From Amycolatopsis acidicola (GTDB lineage Bacteria > Actinomycetota > Actinomycetes > Mycobacteriales > Pseudonocardiaceae): a stretch of DNA of 64,000 bases. Positions 43,647 to 52,461 of the stretch are shown one piece after another; the stretch's first letter is position 1, and each line of letters opens with the position of its first letter. Both the position numbers and the translations under genes were made by a program. The stretch lies in NCBI RefSeq assembly GCF_007713735.2, contig NZ_VMNW02000036.1, forward strand, positions 1 through 64,000. Direction: 5' to 3'. The notes under the pieces are model-generated. The model did no database searches. It was not told the DNA's origin and saw only the letters and a list, made by a program, of their open reading frames with translations.

Positions 43647-45134
43647 ATGGAAACCATCCCGGCCGCGGTCGTCCGGGCGGCGGAACGGTTCGGCGATCGT
43701 GAAGCGGTGGTCGACGGTCCGGTGCGCCTGACCTACGCGGAACTGTACGAGCGGATCCGCCGGTGCGCGGGACTCTTCCTGGAGGAAGGGATCCGGCCCG
43801 GCGACCGGATCGCGATCTGTTCTCCCAACACGTATCACTGGGTGATCGCGGCGTTGGGCGCCTTGCACGCGGGCGCGGTGCTGGTGCCGATCAGCACCCG
43901 GTTCACCGGCCCGGAAATGCGGGACATCGTCGAGCGCACGGACGCGCGTGCGCTCGTGTTCGCGGGACCGTTCCTCGGCGTCGACCGGTTCGAGCAGCTC
44001 GTCGAAGCCGGCACCAGGATCCCGCCCACGGTGCTCCGGATACCCGTGGACGGTGAAGTCGACTGGAACGGCGACACCAGCGGCGTCGACGCGCGCGCGG
44101 CCGCCGTGAGCCCGGAAGACGTCAGCGACATCCTGTTCACCTCCGGCACCACCGGCCGCAGCAAGGGCGCGATGACCGCGCACCGGCAGGCGCTCGGCGT
44201 CGCGCGCGGCTGGGCCGAGCGGGGCGGGCTGTCGGCCGACGACCGGTACCTCGTGGTCAACCCGTTCTTCCACAGTTTCGGTTACAAGGCAGGGATTCTC
44301 GTCGCGGTCAGCCGGGGGGCGACGATGATCCCGCAGGCCACCTTCGACGTGGAGCAGGCGCTGCGGATCATCGAGCAGGAGCGGGTCACCGTCCTGCCCG
44401 GCGCGCCGACGATTTACCAGATGCTGTTGAACTCGCCGCTGCGCGCGAACCACGACCTGTCCAGCCTCCGCCTCGCCGTGACCGGTGCGGCCACGGTGCC
44501 GGTCGCTTTGGTCGAGCGGATGCAGTCGGAGCTCAGCTTCGACACCGTGCTCACCGCTTACGGGCTCACCGAAGCGGTGGTCGCCACGATGTGCGTCGCC
44601 GACGACGACGCGAAGACCGTCGCGCACACCTGCGGCCGCGCCGCCGACGGCATCGACGTGCGCACGGACCCGGAAACGAACGAGATCCTGTTGCGCGGCC
44701 CGAACGTGATGCTCGGGTATCTCGACGACCCCGAGGCCACCGCCAAGGCCATCGACCCGGACGGCTGGCTGCACACCGGCGATGTCGGCCACCTGGACGA
44801 GCGGGGCTACCTCACGATCACCGACCGGATCAAGGACATGTACATCTGCGGCGGGTTCAACGTGTACCCCGCCGAGGTGGAACAGGCGCTGGCCCGGCTG
44901 GCCGGGGTGAGCGAGTCCGCCGTGATCGGAGTCCCGGACGCGCGCCTCGGCGAAGTGGGCAAGGCCTTCGTCGTCCCGGTGCAGGGACAGCAACTGTCCA
45001 CTGAGGACGTCATCATGTACTGCAAGCAGAACCTGGCGAACTACAAGGTGCCGCGTCAGGTGGAGTTCCGCGAGCAGCTGCCGCGGAACGCCTCCGGCAA
45101 GGTGCTGAAACGAGTCCTGAGGGAGGCCCCATGA
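43647..45134 (+). CDS. fadD3: HIP-CoA synthetase FadD3
   Basis: 495 aa acyl-CoA ligase that activates the propanoate chain of HIP, the C/D-ring product. The P-loop FTSGTTGRSKGAM is at about 168-180. YGLTEAVVATM and the GWLHTGDVGHLDERGYLTITDR hinge region follow, and the catalytic Lys lies in RNASGKVLKR. The ATG is nine bases after the KstR2 palindrome. The gene leads a coupled operon (ATGA) with an enoyl-CoA hydratase and the fadE31-33 set. Assignment from likeness and the fadE30 divergence. Confidence 0.91.
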   Translation: METIPAAVVRAAERFGDREAVVDGPVRLTYAELYERIRRCAGLFLEEGIRPGDRIAICSPNTYHWVIAALGALHAGAVLVPISTRFTGPEMRDIVERTDARALVFAGPFLGVDRFEQLVEAGTRIPPTVLRIPVDGEVDWNGDTSGVDARAAAVSPEDVSDILFTSGTTGRSKGAMTAHRQALGVARGWAERGGLSADDRYLVVNPFFHSFGYKAGILVAVSRGATMIPQATFDVEQALRIIEQERVTVLPGAPTIYQMLLNSPLRANHDLSSLRLAVTGAATVPVALVERMQSELSFDTVLTAYGLTEAVVATMCVADDDAKTVAHTCGRAADGIDVRTDPETNEILLRGPNVMLGYLDDPEATAKAIDPDGWLHTGDVGHLDERGYLTITDRIKDMYICGGFNVYPAEVEQALARLAGVSESAVIGVPDARLGEVGKAFVVPVQGQQLSTEDVIMYCKQNLANYKVPRQVEFREQLPRNASGKVLKRVLREAP

Positions 45135-45973
45135 GCGACGTCGTCCGTTACGAGCGGCGCGGCCCGGTCGCGCTGGTGACGATGAACCGGCCCGAATACC
45201 GCAACGCCCAGAACTCGGCGATGACCTACGCGCTGGACGAGGCGTTCACCCGCGCGGTCGACGACGCCGAGGTCAAGGTCATCGTGCTGGCCGGCGCGGG
45301 CAAGCATTTCTCGGCAGGGCACGACATCGGCACCCCCGGCCGCGATGTGGACAAGTCGTTCGAGAACAAGGCCGTGCTGTGGTGGGACCACGTCGACAAG
45401 GAGGGTGGCGACCAGCGCTTCGCCCGCGAGTCCGAGGTCTACCTCGGCATGTGCCGCCGCTGGCGGGAAATCCCGAAGCCCACCATCGCCAGCGTCCAGG
45501 GCGCCTGCATCGCGGGCGCGCTGATGCTCGCCTGGGTCTGCGACATGATCGTCGCCTCCGACGACGCCTTCTTCGCCGATCCCGTGGTGCGCATGGGAAT
45601 TCCCGGCGTGGAGTACTTCGCGCACCCGTGGGTGCTCGGGCCCCGCGCCGCGAAGGAGGTGCTCTTCACCGGCGAGCGATTCAGCGCGCAGCAGGCCAAG
45701 GAGTGGGGCATGCTCAACCGCATCGTGCCCCGCGCCGACCTCGAGACCGAAACCCTCGCGCTGGCCGAGAAGATCGCCGAAATGCCCCGGTTCGGCCTGG
45801 CGTTGACGAAGAAGGCCGTCAACCAGGCCGAGGACCTCATGGGCATGCGCTCCGGCATGGACTCTGCGTTCGGCCTGCACCACCTGGCCCACGCCCACAA
45901 CGCCGAAGTCGGCGGCGACTCGCTCGCCGGCCAGAACGCACGCTCGATGCGCGACGCGAACAAGGCCTCGTGA
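45131..45973 (+). CDS. Enoyl-CoA hydratase family protein in the HIP operon
   Basis: 280 aa crotonase-fold protein. The oxyanion-hole segments are HFSAGHDIG (about 58-66) and GACIAGALMLAWVCD. In place of the usual Glu loop it has VVRMGIPGVEYFAHPW. This sub-type is common in actinomycete operons of aromatic and steroid CoA-ester breakdown. It is overlapped at both ends (ATGA with fadD3, GTGA with fadE31). M. tuberculosis lacks a crotonase here between fadD3 and fadE31, so its substrate in this pathway is open. Confidence 0.85.
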   Translation: MSDVVRYERRGPVALVTMNRPEYRNAQNSAMTYALDEAFTRAVDDAEVKVIVLAGAGKHFSAGHDIGTPGRDVDKSFENKAVLWWDHVDKEGGDQRFARESEVYLGMCRRWREIPKPTIASVQGACIAGALMLAWVCDMIVASDDAFFADPVVRMGIPGVEYFAHPWVLGPRAAKEVLFTGERFSAQQAKEWGMLNRIVPRADLETETLALAEKIAEMPRFGLALTKKAVNQAEDLMGMRSGMDSAFGLHHLAHAHNAEVGGDSLAGQNARSMRDANKAS

Positions 45974-47109
45974 CCGTGGATCTCGATCTCGACGAACGCA
46001 CACTGGCCTTCCGCGACGAAGCCCGCACCTGGCTGGCCGACAACGTCCCCACCGAACCGCTCGCCTCCTTCGACACCGCCGACGGCTTCGAACAGCACCG
46101 TGCCTGGGAAGCGAAACTCGCCGACGCACGCTGGTCCGTCGTCTCGTGGCCCGAGGAGTTCGGCGGCCGCGATGCGAGCCTCCTCGAGTGGGTCGTGTTC
46201 GAGGAGGAGTACTACGCCTCGGGCGCGCCCGGCCGGGTCAGCCAGAACGGCATCTTCATGCTGGGGCCGACTCTGTTTTCCCACGGCACCGACGAGCAGC
46301 GGGCCCGCATCCTGCCCGGAATGGCCCGTGGCGACCAGATCTGGGCGCAGGCCTGGTCCGAACCCGAGGCAGGCAGCGACATCGCCACCCTGCGCAGCAC
46401 GGCGGTGCGCAAAGACGGCGGCTGGCTCCTGTCCGGGCAGAAGACCTGGAGCTCGCGCGCCGCCTACGCCGACCGCGCGTTCGGCCTGTTCCGCAGCGAT
46501 CCCGAAAGCGTGCGGCACAAGGGTTTGACCTACTTCATGTTCGACCTCCGTTCTCCGGGCGTGCAGGTACGCCCGATCCGCCAGCTCGATGGCGAGCCGG
46601 GTTTCGCCGAGATCTTTCTCGACGAGGTGTTCGTCCCCGACGCCGACGTGATCGGCGAACCGGGCAACGGCTGGCGCGTGGCGATGACCACGGCCAACAA
46701 CGAGCGCGGGCTGTCCCTCCGCAGCCCCGGCAGGTTTCTCGCCGCCGCGGACCGGCTCGTCGGCCTGTGGCGGCAGGTCGGCGGCTCCCACGAGACCGCC
46801 GACCGGGTGGTGGACGCCTGGATCGGCGCCCGGGCTTACCAGCTCTACACGTTCGGCACGGTCACCCGGCTCGCCGAAGGCGGCGAGCTCGGCCCCGAGT
46901 CGAGCGTGAACAAGCTGCACTGGTCGCATCTGGATGTCGCTCTGCACGAGACGGCGCTGGACCTGCTCGGTCCCGACGCGGAACTCCGCGGCGATTGGCT
47001 CGACGGCTGGCTGTTCTCCCTGGCGGGCCCGATCTACGGCGGCACCGACCAGATCCAGCGCAACACCGTCGCCGAACGTCTGCTCGGACTGCCCAGGGGT
47101 GATCGATGA
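45970..47109 (+). CDS. fadE31: Acyl-CoA dehydrogenase FadE31
   Basis: 379 aa. WAQAWSEPEAGSDIATLRST (about 124-143) is the flavin motif, SGQKTWSSRAAYAD the next, and YGGTDQIQRNTVAERLLGLP the C-terminal one. In M. tuberculosis FadE31 pairs with FadE32 or FadE33 as an alpha2beta2 enzyme in HIP degradation. The GTG start overlaps the hydratase stop (GTGA), and the end overlaps fadE32 by four bases. The order fadE31-32-33 is kept. Confidence 0.88.
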   Translation: MTVDLDLDERTLAFRDEARTWLADNVPTEPLASFDTADGFEQHRAWEAKLADARWSVVSWPEEFGGRDASLLEWVVFEEEYYASGAPGRVSQNGIFMLGPTLFSHGTDEQRARILPGMARGDQIWAQAWSEPEAGSDIATLRSTAVRKDGGWLLSGQKTWSSRAAYADRAFGLFRSDPESVRHKGLTYFMFDLRSPGVQVRPIRQLDGEPGFAEIFLDEVFVPDADVIGEPGNGWRVAMTTANNERGLSLRSPGRFLAAADRLVGLWRQVGGSHETADRVVDAWIGARAYQLYTFGTVTRLAEGGELGPESSVNKLHWSHLDVALHETALDLLGPDAELRGDWLDGWLFSLAGPIYGGTDQIQRNTVAERLLGLPRGDR

Positions 47110-48056
47110 GGTTCGCGCTTTCCCAGGAACAACAGGACTTCTCCGCCACACTGGACGCCTATCTGTCCAGTGTGGACACCGCGGCGGCCGTCAGGTCCTG
47201 GGCCGCCGGCGAACACGGGCCGGGGCTCAAGATCTGGCGCGGCCTGGCCGAGGTCGGCGTGCCGGCACTGATGGTGCCCGAGCGCTTCGACGGCATCGGC
47301 GCCGATGCCGTCGAACTCGTGGTCGCCTTCGAGCGCCTCGGGTACCACGCCGTCCCCGGGCCGTGGGTGGACACCGCCGCCGTGCTGCCCGCCCTGCTGG
47401 AGGACGAACTGCTCGCCGACGTGGCCGCGGGCGACACGCTGGCCTCCGTCGCCGCCCCACCCGAGGTGCCCTACGCCCTCGACGCCGACGTCGCCGGGCT
47501 CCGGGTGCGCGTTCAGGACTCCGGCCTGTCCGTCTTCATACCCGGCCGTGCACTGTCCTCTGTGGACGGCGCGCGTCGGCTGTTCACCGCCGAACCCGGC
47601 GACCCCATCGGCACCAGCACCGACCCGGCCCGCGCCTTCGACCTCGGCGCGCTCGCGACCGCCGCCCAGCTGCTCGGCGCCGGGCAGTGGCTGCTCGACA
47701 CCACGGTCGCCTACGCCCGGCAGCGCAGGCAGTACGGTCGCGAAATCGGGCAGTACCAAGCGGTCAAGCACCTGCTCGCCGACGTGGCCACCAGGCTGGA
47801 GCTCGCCCGCCCCCTCCTGTACGGCGCGGCCGTCGCCGACGAGACCCCGACGCGGACACGGGACGTCTCCGCAGCCAAGGTCGCCGCCGCCGACGCGGCC
47901 CACCTCGCCGCTCGCACCGGCCTGCAGGTACACGGCGCGATCGGCTACACCGACGAGCACACGCTCGGGCTGCGCCTCACCAAGGTGCGCGCCTTGGTGG
48001 GCGCCTGGGGCACGCAGGCTTACCACCGCTCCCGCGTGCTGGAGGCGCTGGTATGA
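47106..48056 (+). CDS. fadE32: Acyl-CoA dehydrogenase subunit FadE32
   Basis: 316 aa, shorter than FadE31, as expected for the partner half of a heteromeric steroid acyl-CoA dehydrogenase. FALSQEQQDFSATLDAYLSS starts it. The C-terminal part has YARQRRQYGREIGQYQAVKHLLADV and HLAARTGLQVHGAIGYTDEH. The middle domain is compressed. It is coupled to fadE31. Assignment by order (Rv3562-Rv3564) and size. Confidence 0.86.
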   Translation: MRFALSQEQQDFSATLDAYLSSVDTAAAVRSWAAGEHGPGLKIWRGLAEVGVPALMVPERFDGIGADAVELVVAFERLGYHAVPGPWVDTAAVLPALLEDELLADVAAGDTLASVAAPPEVPYALDADVAGLRVRVQDSGLSVFIPGRALSSVDGARRLFTAEPGDPIGTSTDPARAFDLGALATAAQLLGAGQWLLDTTVAYARQRRQYGREIGQYQAVKHLLADVATRLELARPLLYGAAVADETPTRTRDVSAAKVAAADAAHLAARTGLQVHGAIGYTDEHTLGLRLTKVRALVGAWGTQAYHRSRVLEALV

Positions 48057-48153
48057 AGGCAGGCGCGTCGAAGGCAGGCACCGCGGCCCGCACGTCGATC
48101 CACGTCACGACGCGTGTCCCGGCACGCACGTTCAGGCCCGCGAAGGGAACCGC

Positions 48154-49173
48154 ATGACCTTCACCCCCGAGCAAGATGCCCTGCGCGAGACTGTCCGTGC
48201 GGTGCTGGAACGGCACTCCGAGCCGTGGAAGGTGCTGTGCGAGCAGGTCGGGGTCGCCGGGCTGGCGATCCCCGAGGCCTACGGCGGCCTGGGCTGCGGG
48301 CTGGGTGAGACGCAAGTGGTCGCCGAGGAACTCGGCCGGGCGCTGAGCTCCGCGCCCTTCCTCGGATCGGCCGTACTCGCGGCCCACGCAGTCCTCGAAG
48401 CCGCCGACGAGACCGCGGCACGGCGGCTGCTGCCGGCCATCGCCCAGGGCGCGATCGCGACCCTTGCCTGGACGACGGCCGACGGCACCTGGCACCCGGA
48501 CCAGGCCGCCGTGACCGCGAAAGGCTCCACTTTGGACGGTAGCGCGCACTACGTCCTCGACGGAGACCTCGCCGACATACTCCTGGTGATCGCGGACACT
48601 GGCGAGGAACTCGGCCTGTTCGAGGCCGACCCGGCACAGGTCCGTCGCATCCACTCGACCACGATGGACGAAACCCGCGGACTGGCCGTCCTCGAGTTCA
48701 CCGGCGTCGCCGGCACCCGGATCGGTACCGGCGACTTCCGGCCCGCGTTGCACCGCGTCCGGGACATAGCCTGTGCCACTCTCGCCGCCGAGCAGGCAGG
48801 CGCGGCCGCTCGAGCGTTGGACATCACCGTCGCCTACACCAAGCAGCGAGAGCAGTTCGGCCGCCCCATCGGCGGCTTCCAGGCGCTGAAGCACCGGATG
48901 GCCGACCTCTACGTGCTGGTCGAAACCGCACGGTCGGCCGCATACGCGGCCACGCAACCGGACGTGGACCGCGCGCGCCTGGCCGCGGTCGCGAAAGCCT
49001 ACTGCACAGAGGCTTTCTCAACCGTTGCCGCGGAGATGATCCAGCTCCACGGCGGCATCGCGATCACCTGGGAGCACGAGGCGCACCGCTTTTTCAAGCG
49101 GGCCCACGGCAGCACCCAGCTGTTCGGTCAACCACACCACCACCTTTCCCGTGTCGTGCCGGACCTGGACTGA
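48154..49173 (+). CDS. fadE33: Acyl-CoA dehydrogenase subunit FadE33
   Basis: 339 aa shortened acyl-CoA dehydrogenase. FTPEQDALRETVRAVLERHSEP starts it. YTKQREQFGRPIGGFQALKHRMADL and MIQLHGGIAITWEHEAHRFFKRA are the C-terminal flavin and active-site segments. It probably pairs with FadE31. It begins 97 bp after fadE32, and the gap has no gene; the ATG at 48154 follows AAGGGAACC. This is the last gene of the fadD3 operon. Confidence 0.86.
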   Translation: MTFTPEQDALRETVRAVLERHSEPWKVLCEQVGVAGLAIPEAYGGLGCGLGETQVVAEELGRALSSAPFLGSAVLAAHAVLEAADETAARRLLPAIAQGAIATLAWTTADGTWHPDQAAVTAKGSTLDGSAHYVLDGDLADILLVIADTGEELGLFEADPAQVRRIHSTTMDETRGLAVLEFTGVAGTRIGTGDFRPALHRVRDIACATLAAEQAGAAARALDITVAYTKQREQFGRPIGGFQALKHRMADLYVLVETARSAAYAATQPDVDRARLAAVAKAYCTEAFSTVAAEMIQLHGGIAITWEHEAHRFFKRAHGSTQLFGQPHHHLSRVVPDLD

Positions 49174-49651
49174 GGTTCACCCTCGCCCGGCGGATCTGGT
49201 TCCCGCGCCGCACCGGGCCACGGCCAGCAGGTAGGACAGCGAACGCGCCCCGAAGTGGGCGCGACCGGTACGCAGGCCGCGCCACATTCGGCCAGGCCGA
49301 ACACCCTTCCCCGCGCACGCAGGCGGGAAGCGTTGCAGGGCTTGACTTTGTGCACGAGATGCGCGGAGAACGCACCGGGCCACGCATAACCGGTTTCAGG
49401 CGGACTGCCCGATTCCGGCGGCATGACGCGCATCACCGGGCGGACCCGCGCCTTCCCGTCCACCGGCTCTCTTCGTCCACATGAGCCGGGCCGATCGCGC
49501 GCCAACGTGAAAACCTTTGCACATCAACGATTTTCCCTTCCGTTCGAGTCCGCATTCGCTCATGTCGTCGACTCTAATCGACCATCGGGCTCCGGCACAT
49601 CTGCCGAAGTATGTATTTTCAAACCGATCACCGCTGCGCTAACTTGCCTCC
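49174..49651. other. 478-bp gap after fadE33 with one hairpin
   Basis: No gene is supported here. A 7-bp stem CGCGCCC/GGGCGCG with a 6-base loop lies at 49245-49264 and may act as a terminator for fadE33, without a U-tract. The last 100 bp before the MFS gene are less GC-rich and probably hold its promoter. No KstR-type palindrome was found. Confidence 0.5.
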
Positions 49652-51004
49652 ATGACCACCGCGCCGCCCATGACGGCCGCCCGTCTCGACCGCCTTCCGG
49701 TCACCCGGTTCCACCGGTACCTGATCGCCGTCGTCGGCGTGGCGACCTTCTTCGACCTGTACGACCTGTTCCTCGCCAGCACCGTGAGCACGGTGCTGGC
49801 CAAGGAGTTCGGCGTGTCCAGCGCCGAGCTCAAACCACTGCTCGCGTCCGCCTTCGTCGGCGCGTTCGTCGGCGCGGTCGCGCTGGGGAGACTGGCCGAC
49901 TGGGTGGGCAGGCGCCGCGCGCTGCTGCTCACCCTCGCGATCTACTCGGTGTTCACGCTGCTCGGCGCGTTCAGTACCGATGTGTGGATGCTCGTCGTGT
50001 GCAGGTTCATCGCGGGCATCGGCATCGGCGCGGAGCTCCCGCTCGCCGACGCCTACCTGGCCGACCTGCTGCCGGCGCACGCGCGCGGGCGGGCCACGGC
50101 CTGGGCCTACACGGTCGGTTTCTGCGGTGTGCCCGCCGCGGGCTTCCTCGCGCGCGCCCTTGTCGGCCACTCGCCGCTGGGTTTCGCCGGCTGGCGGTGG
50201 CTGTTCGTGATCGGCGCGCTGGGCGCGGCGATCGTCTGGGTGTTGCGCGCCGGGCTGCCCGAGTCGCCGCGGTGGCTCCTCTCACGCGGCAGGAGCGAAG
50301 AGGCCGAACAGGTCGTCGCGAGGCTGGAGCGTTCGGCGAAAACTCCGTTGCCAGAACTGGAAACCGCAGACCACCCGGCGGAACCGAAACCACAACGCAC
50401 CTCGGCCCTGTTCCGTCCGCCCTGGCTGAAGCGTACGGTGATGTTGTACGTCTTCCAGACCCTGCAGGCGTTCGGCTACTACGGATTCGGCTCCCTCGTG
50501 CCGATCGTGCTGGCGGCCAAGGGTTTCGACCTCAGCCACTCGCTGCTGTTCAGCGCGCTGACGTTCCTCGGCTACCCCGTCGGGTCCGCGCTGTCGATCC
50601 CGGTGATGGAGCGGGTGCAGCGGAAGTGGCTGATCGTGGGCAGCGCGCTGGGCATGGCGGTGTTCGGGCTCGGCTTCGGGTACTCGACGACCGGAGCGGC
50701 GATCGCGATACTCGGCTTCTGCTACACCGCGATCAGCAACGTCTTCTCCAACGCGTTCCACACCTACCAGGCCGAGTTGTTCCCCACCTCGCTGCGTGCC
50801 ACCGCGGCGGGCTCGGCCTACTCGCTGTCGAGGCTCGCCACGGCGGCGATGCCGTTCATCCTGTTGCCGGTACTGGAAAGCCAGGGCGCCGGCGCCATGT
50901 TCGCGATCGTCGCGGTGGCGATGGTCGTCCTGATCGTGGACGTCGGGATACTCGGCCCGCGCACCACCGGCCGGTCCGTGGAGGCGATATCGACCACTGA
51001 CTGA
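49652..51004 (+). CDS. MFS transporter, aromatic acid/sugar symporter type
   Basis: 450 aa with about 12 membrane helices of the major facilitator superfamily. The loop 2-3 signature GRLADWVGRRRALLL is at about 84-98. IGAELPLADAYLADLLPAHARGR is the first-half conserved region, and a PESPRWLLSRGR loop and a RKW motif open the second half. The type (AAHS/sugar-porter-like) takes up organic acids or related compounds by proton symport. Its place between HIP and HsaABCD genes suggests uptake of a steroid-related acid such as HIP or a hydroxylated steroid, but this is inference. Confidence 0.8.
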   Translation: MTTAPPMTAARLDRLPVTRFHRYLIAVVGVATFFDLYDLFLASTVSTVLAKEFGVSSAELKPLLASAFVGAFVGAVALGRLADWVGRRRALLLTLAIYSVFTLLGAFSTDVWMLVVCRFIAGIGIGAELPLADAYLADLLPAHARGRATAWAYTVGFCGVPAAGFLARALVGHSPLGFAGWRWLFVIGALGAAIVWVLRAGLPESPRWLLSRGRSEEAEQVVARLERSAKTPLPELETADHPAEPKPQRTSALFRPPWLKRTVMLYVFQTLQAFGYYGFGSLVPIVLAAKGFDLSHSLLFSALTFLGYPVGSALSIPVMERVQRKWLIVGSALGMAVFGLGFGYSTTGAAIAILGFCYTAISNVFSNAFHTYQAELFPTSLRATAAGSAYSLSRLATAAMPFILLPVLESQGAGAMFAIVAVAMVVLIVDVGILGPRTTGRSVEAISTTD

Positions 51005-51016
51005 ACGCCGGGCGGG

Positions 51017-51562
51017 TCAGAGCCAGTCGTCGGGCGCGGCCCAGGCGAGCAGCGGCGCCAAGTCGTTGCGCAGCGGCTCGGTGCCCGTGTACTGGCCACG
51101 GTAGAACAGCAACGGCTTGCCACCGGAGGGATCGCCCAGCGAGGTCACCCTGCCGACCGCGACATAGTGGTCGCCGGCTTCGTGTACCACGTCCAGCTCG
51201 CAGTCCACCCAGGTGAGGGCACCCGCGAGCACCGGGGAACCGGACGGGGCCGTCGTCCAGTCGACGGCGCCGAACTTGTCCGCGCCGCGGGAACCGAACA
51301 CGGCGCTGACCTCACGCTGCTCCTCCGCCAGTACGCTGACCGCGAACCGACCGGTCGCCTCGATCACCGGCCAGGTCCGGGAACCCCTGCTGGGGCAGAA
51401 CAACACCAGCGGCGGGTCGAGCGACAGCGCGGCGAAGGACTGGCAGGCGAAGCCCACCGGTCCCTCGTCGCCATGGGCCGCCACCACGGTGACGCCGGTG
51501 CAGAAATGCCCGAGCGCCTGCCGGAACCGGGCGGTGTCCACTTCGGACACTTCCGGGATCAC
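51017..51562 (-). CDS. hsaB: Flavin reductase HsaB (3-HSA hydroxylase component)
   Basis: 181 aa flavin:NADH reductase of the HpaC family, supplying reduced FMN to HsaA. VDTARFRQALGHFCTGVTVVAA (about 8-29), GFACQSFAALSLDPPLVLFCPSR and the C-terminal HYVAVGRVTSLG are family motifs. The GTG at 51562 overlaps the hsaC stop by four bases. It is the last gene of hsaA-hsaD-hsaC-hsaB, as in the Rv3570c-Rv3567c order. Confidence 0.92.
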   Translation of the reverse strand: MIPEVSEVDTARFRQALGHFCTGVTVVAAHGDEGPVGFACQSFAALSLDPPLVLFCPSRGSRTWPVIEATGRFAVSVLAEEQREVSAVFGSRGADKFGAVDWTTAPSGSPVLAGALTWVDCELDVVHEAGDHYVAVGRVTSLGDPSGGKPLLFYRGQYTGTEPLRNDLAPLLAWAAPDDWL

Positions 51563-52461
51563 TGCCCCGCCCCGACGCTGAAGTCGTGGCCCCACAGGCT
51601 GACCGCGGTGCTTTCGCGGGCTATCCAGCTCTCGTCGTCGACCTGGCGGCCCTCACATCCGAACTCCACATCGAACCCACCGGGGGTCTTCATGTAGAAG
51701 GACAGCATCAGATCGTTCACGTGCCTGCCCAGCGTCGCCGACATCGGCACCTGGCGCCGTTTGGCGCGGTCGAGACACAGGCCGACGTCATCGGTGTTCT
51801 CGACCTCGACCATCAGGTGCACGATGCCGCTCGGGGTCGGCATGGGCAGGAAGGCGAGGCTGTGGTGCCGCGGGTTGCACCCGAAGAACCGCAGCCATGC
51901 CGGATCACCGTCCGCGGGGCGGCCGACCATCTGCGGGGGCAGCCGCATCGAGTCACGCAGCCGGAAGCCGAGCACGTCGCGGTAGAAGCGCAGTGAGGCA
52001 TCGTCGTCGTGCGTGGACAGCACGACGTGCCCGAGTCCCTGCTCCTCGGTCACGAAGCGGTGCCCGTACGGGCTGACCACGCGCCGGTGCTCGAGTGCGA
52101 CGCCGTGGAAGACCTCGAGGGTGTTCCCCGACGGGTCCTCGAAGGTGACCATTTCGACCACCCGGCGATCGGCGAGCTGTTCGGCGGTGCCCTCCTTGTA
52201 CGGCACGCCGTTCGACTCGAGCCGGCCGCGCACCTCGTCCAGTTCCGCGGCGTTGGCCACCTCCCAGCCCGCCTGCGCGAGCCGGTCCGCCTCACCCGGG
52301 AAGATCACCAGCCGGGCGGGGAAATCGTCCATGCGCAGATACAGCGCGTCCGGGTTGGTGCCCTTGCCCTCGACCATACCGAGCACCTTGAGCCCGTACT
52401 CGCGCCACTTCGCCATGTCCGTGGCCTCGATGCGCAGGTAACCCAGCGAGCGGATGCCCAT
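51559..52461 (-). CDS. hsaC: Iron-dependent extradiol dioxygenase HsaC
   Basis: Meta-cleaves the A-ring catechol 3,4-DHSA to 4,9-DSHA in steroid degradation. 300 aa, two-domain type I extradiol enzyme. The predicted Fe ligands His145, His215 and Glu266 lie exactly where the family has them, and ATDMAKWREYGLKVLGM and the RFYRDVLGF fold repeats are clear. The ATG shares a base with the hsaD stop and the end overlaps hsaB, so the operon is tightly coupled. Confidence 0.95.
   Translation of the reverse strand: MGIRSLGYLRIEATDMAKWREYGLKVLGMVEGKGTNPDALYLRMDDFPARLVIFPGEADRLAQAGWEVANAAELDEVRGRLESNGVPYKEGTAEQLADRRVVEMVTFEDPSGNTLEVFHGVALEHRRVVSPYGHRFVTEEQGLGHVVLSTHDDDASLRFYRDVLGFRLRDSMRLPPQMVGRPADGDPAWLRFFGCNPRHHSLAFLPMPTPSGIVHLMVEVENTDDVGLCLDRAKRRQVPMSATLGRHVNDLMLSFYMKTPGGFDVEFGCEGRQVDDESWIARESTAVSLWGHDFSVGAGQ

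Noticed and set aside
45131..45973. Second copy of echA20
   Set aside because: The sequence motifs differ (HFSAGHDIG versus RGFNAGVDI) and the true echA20 is next to ipdA.
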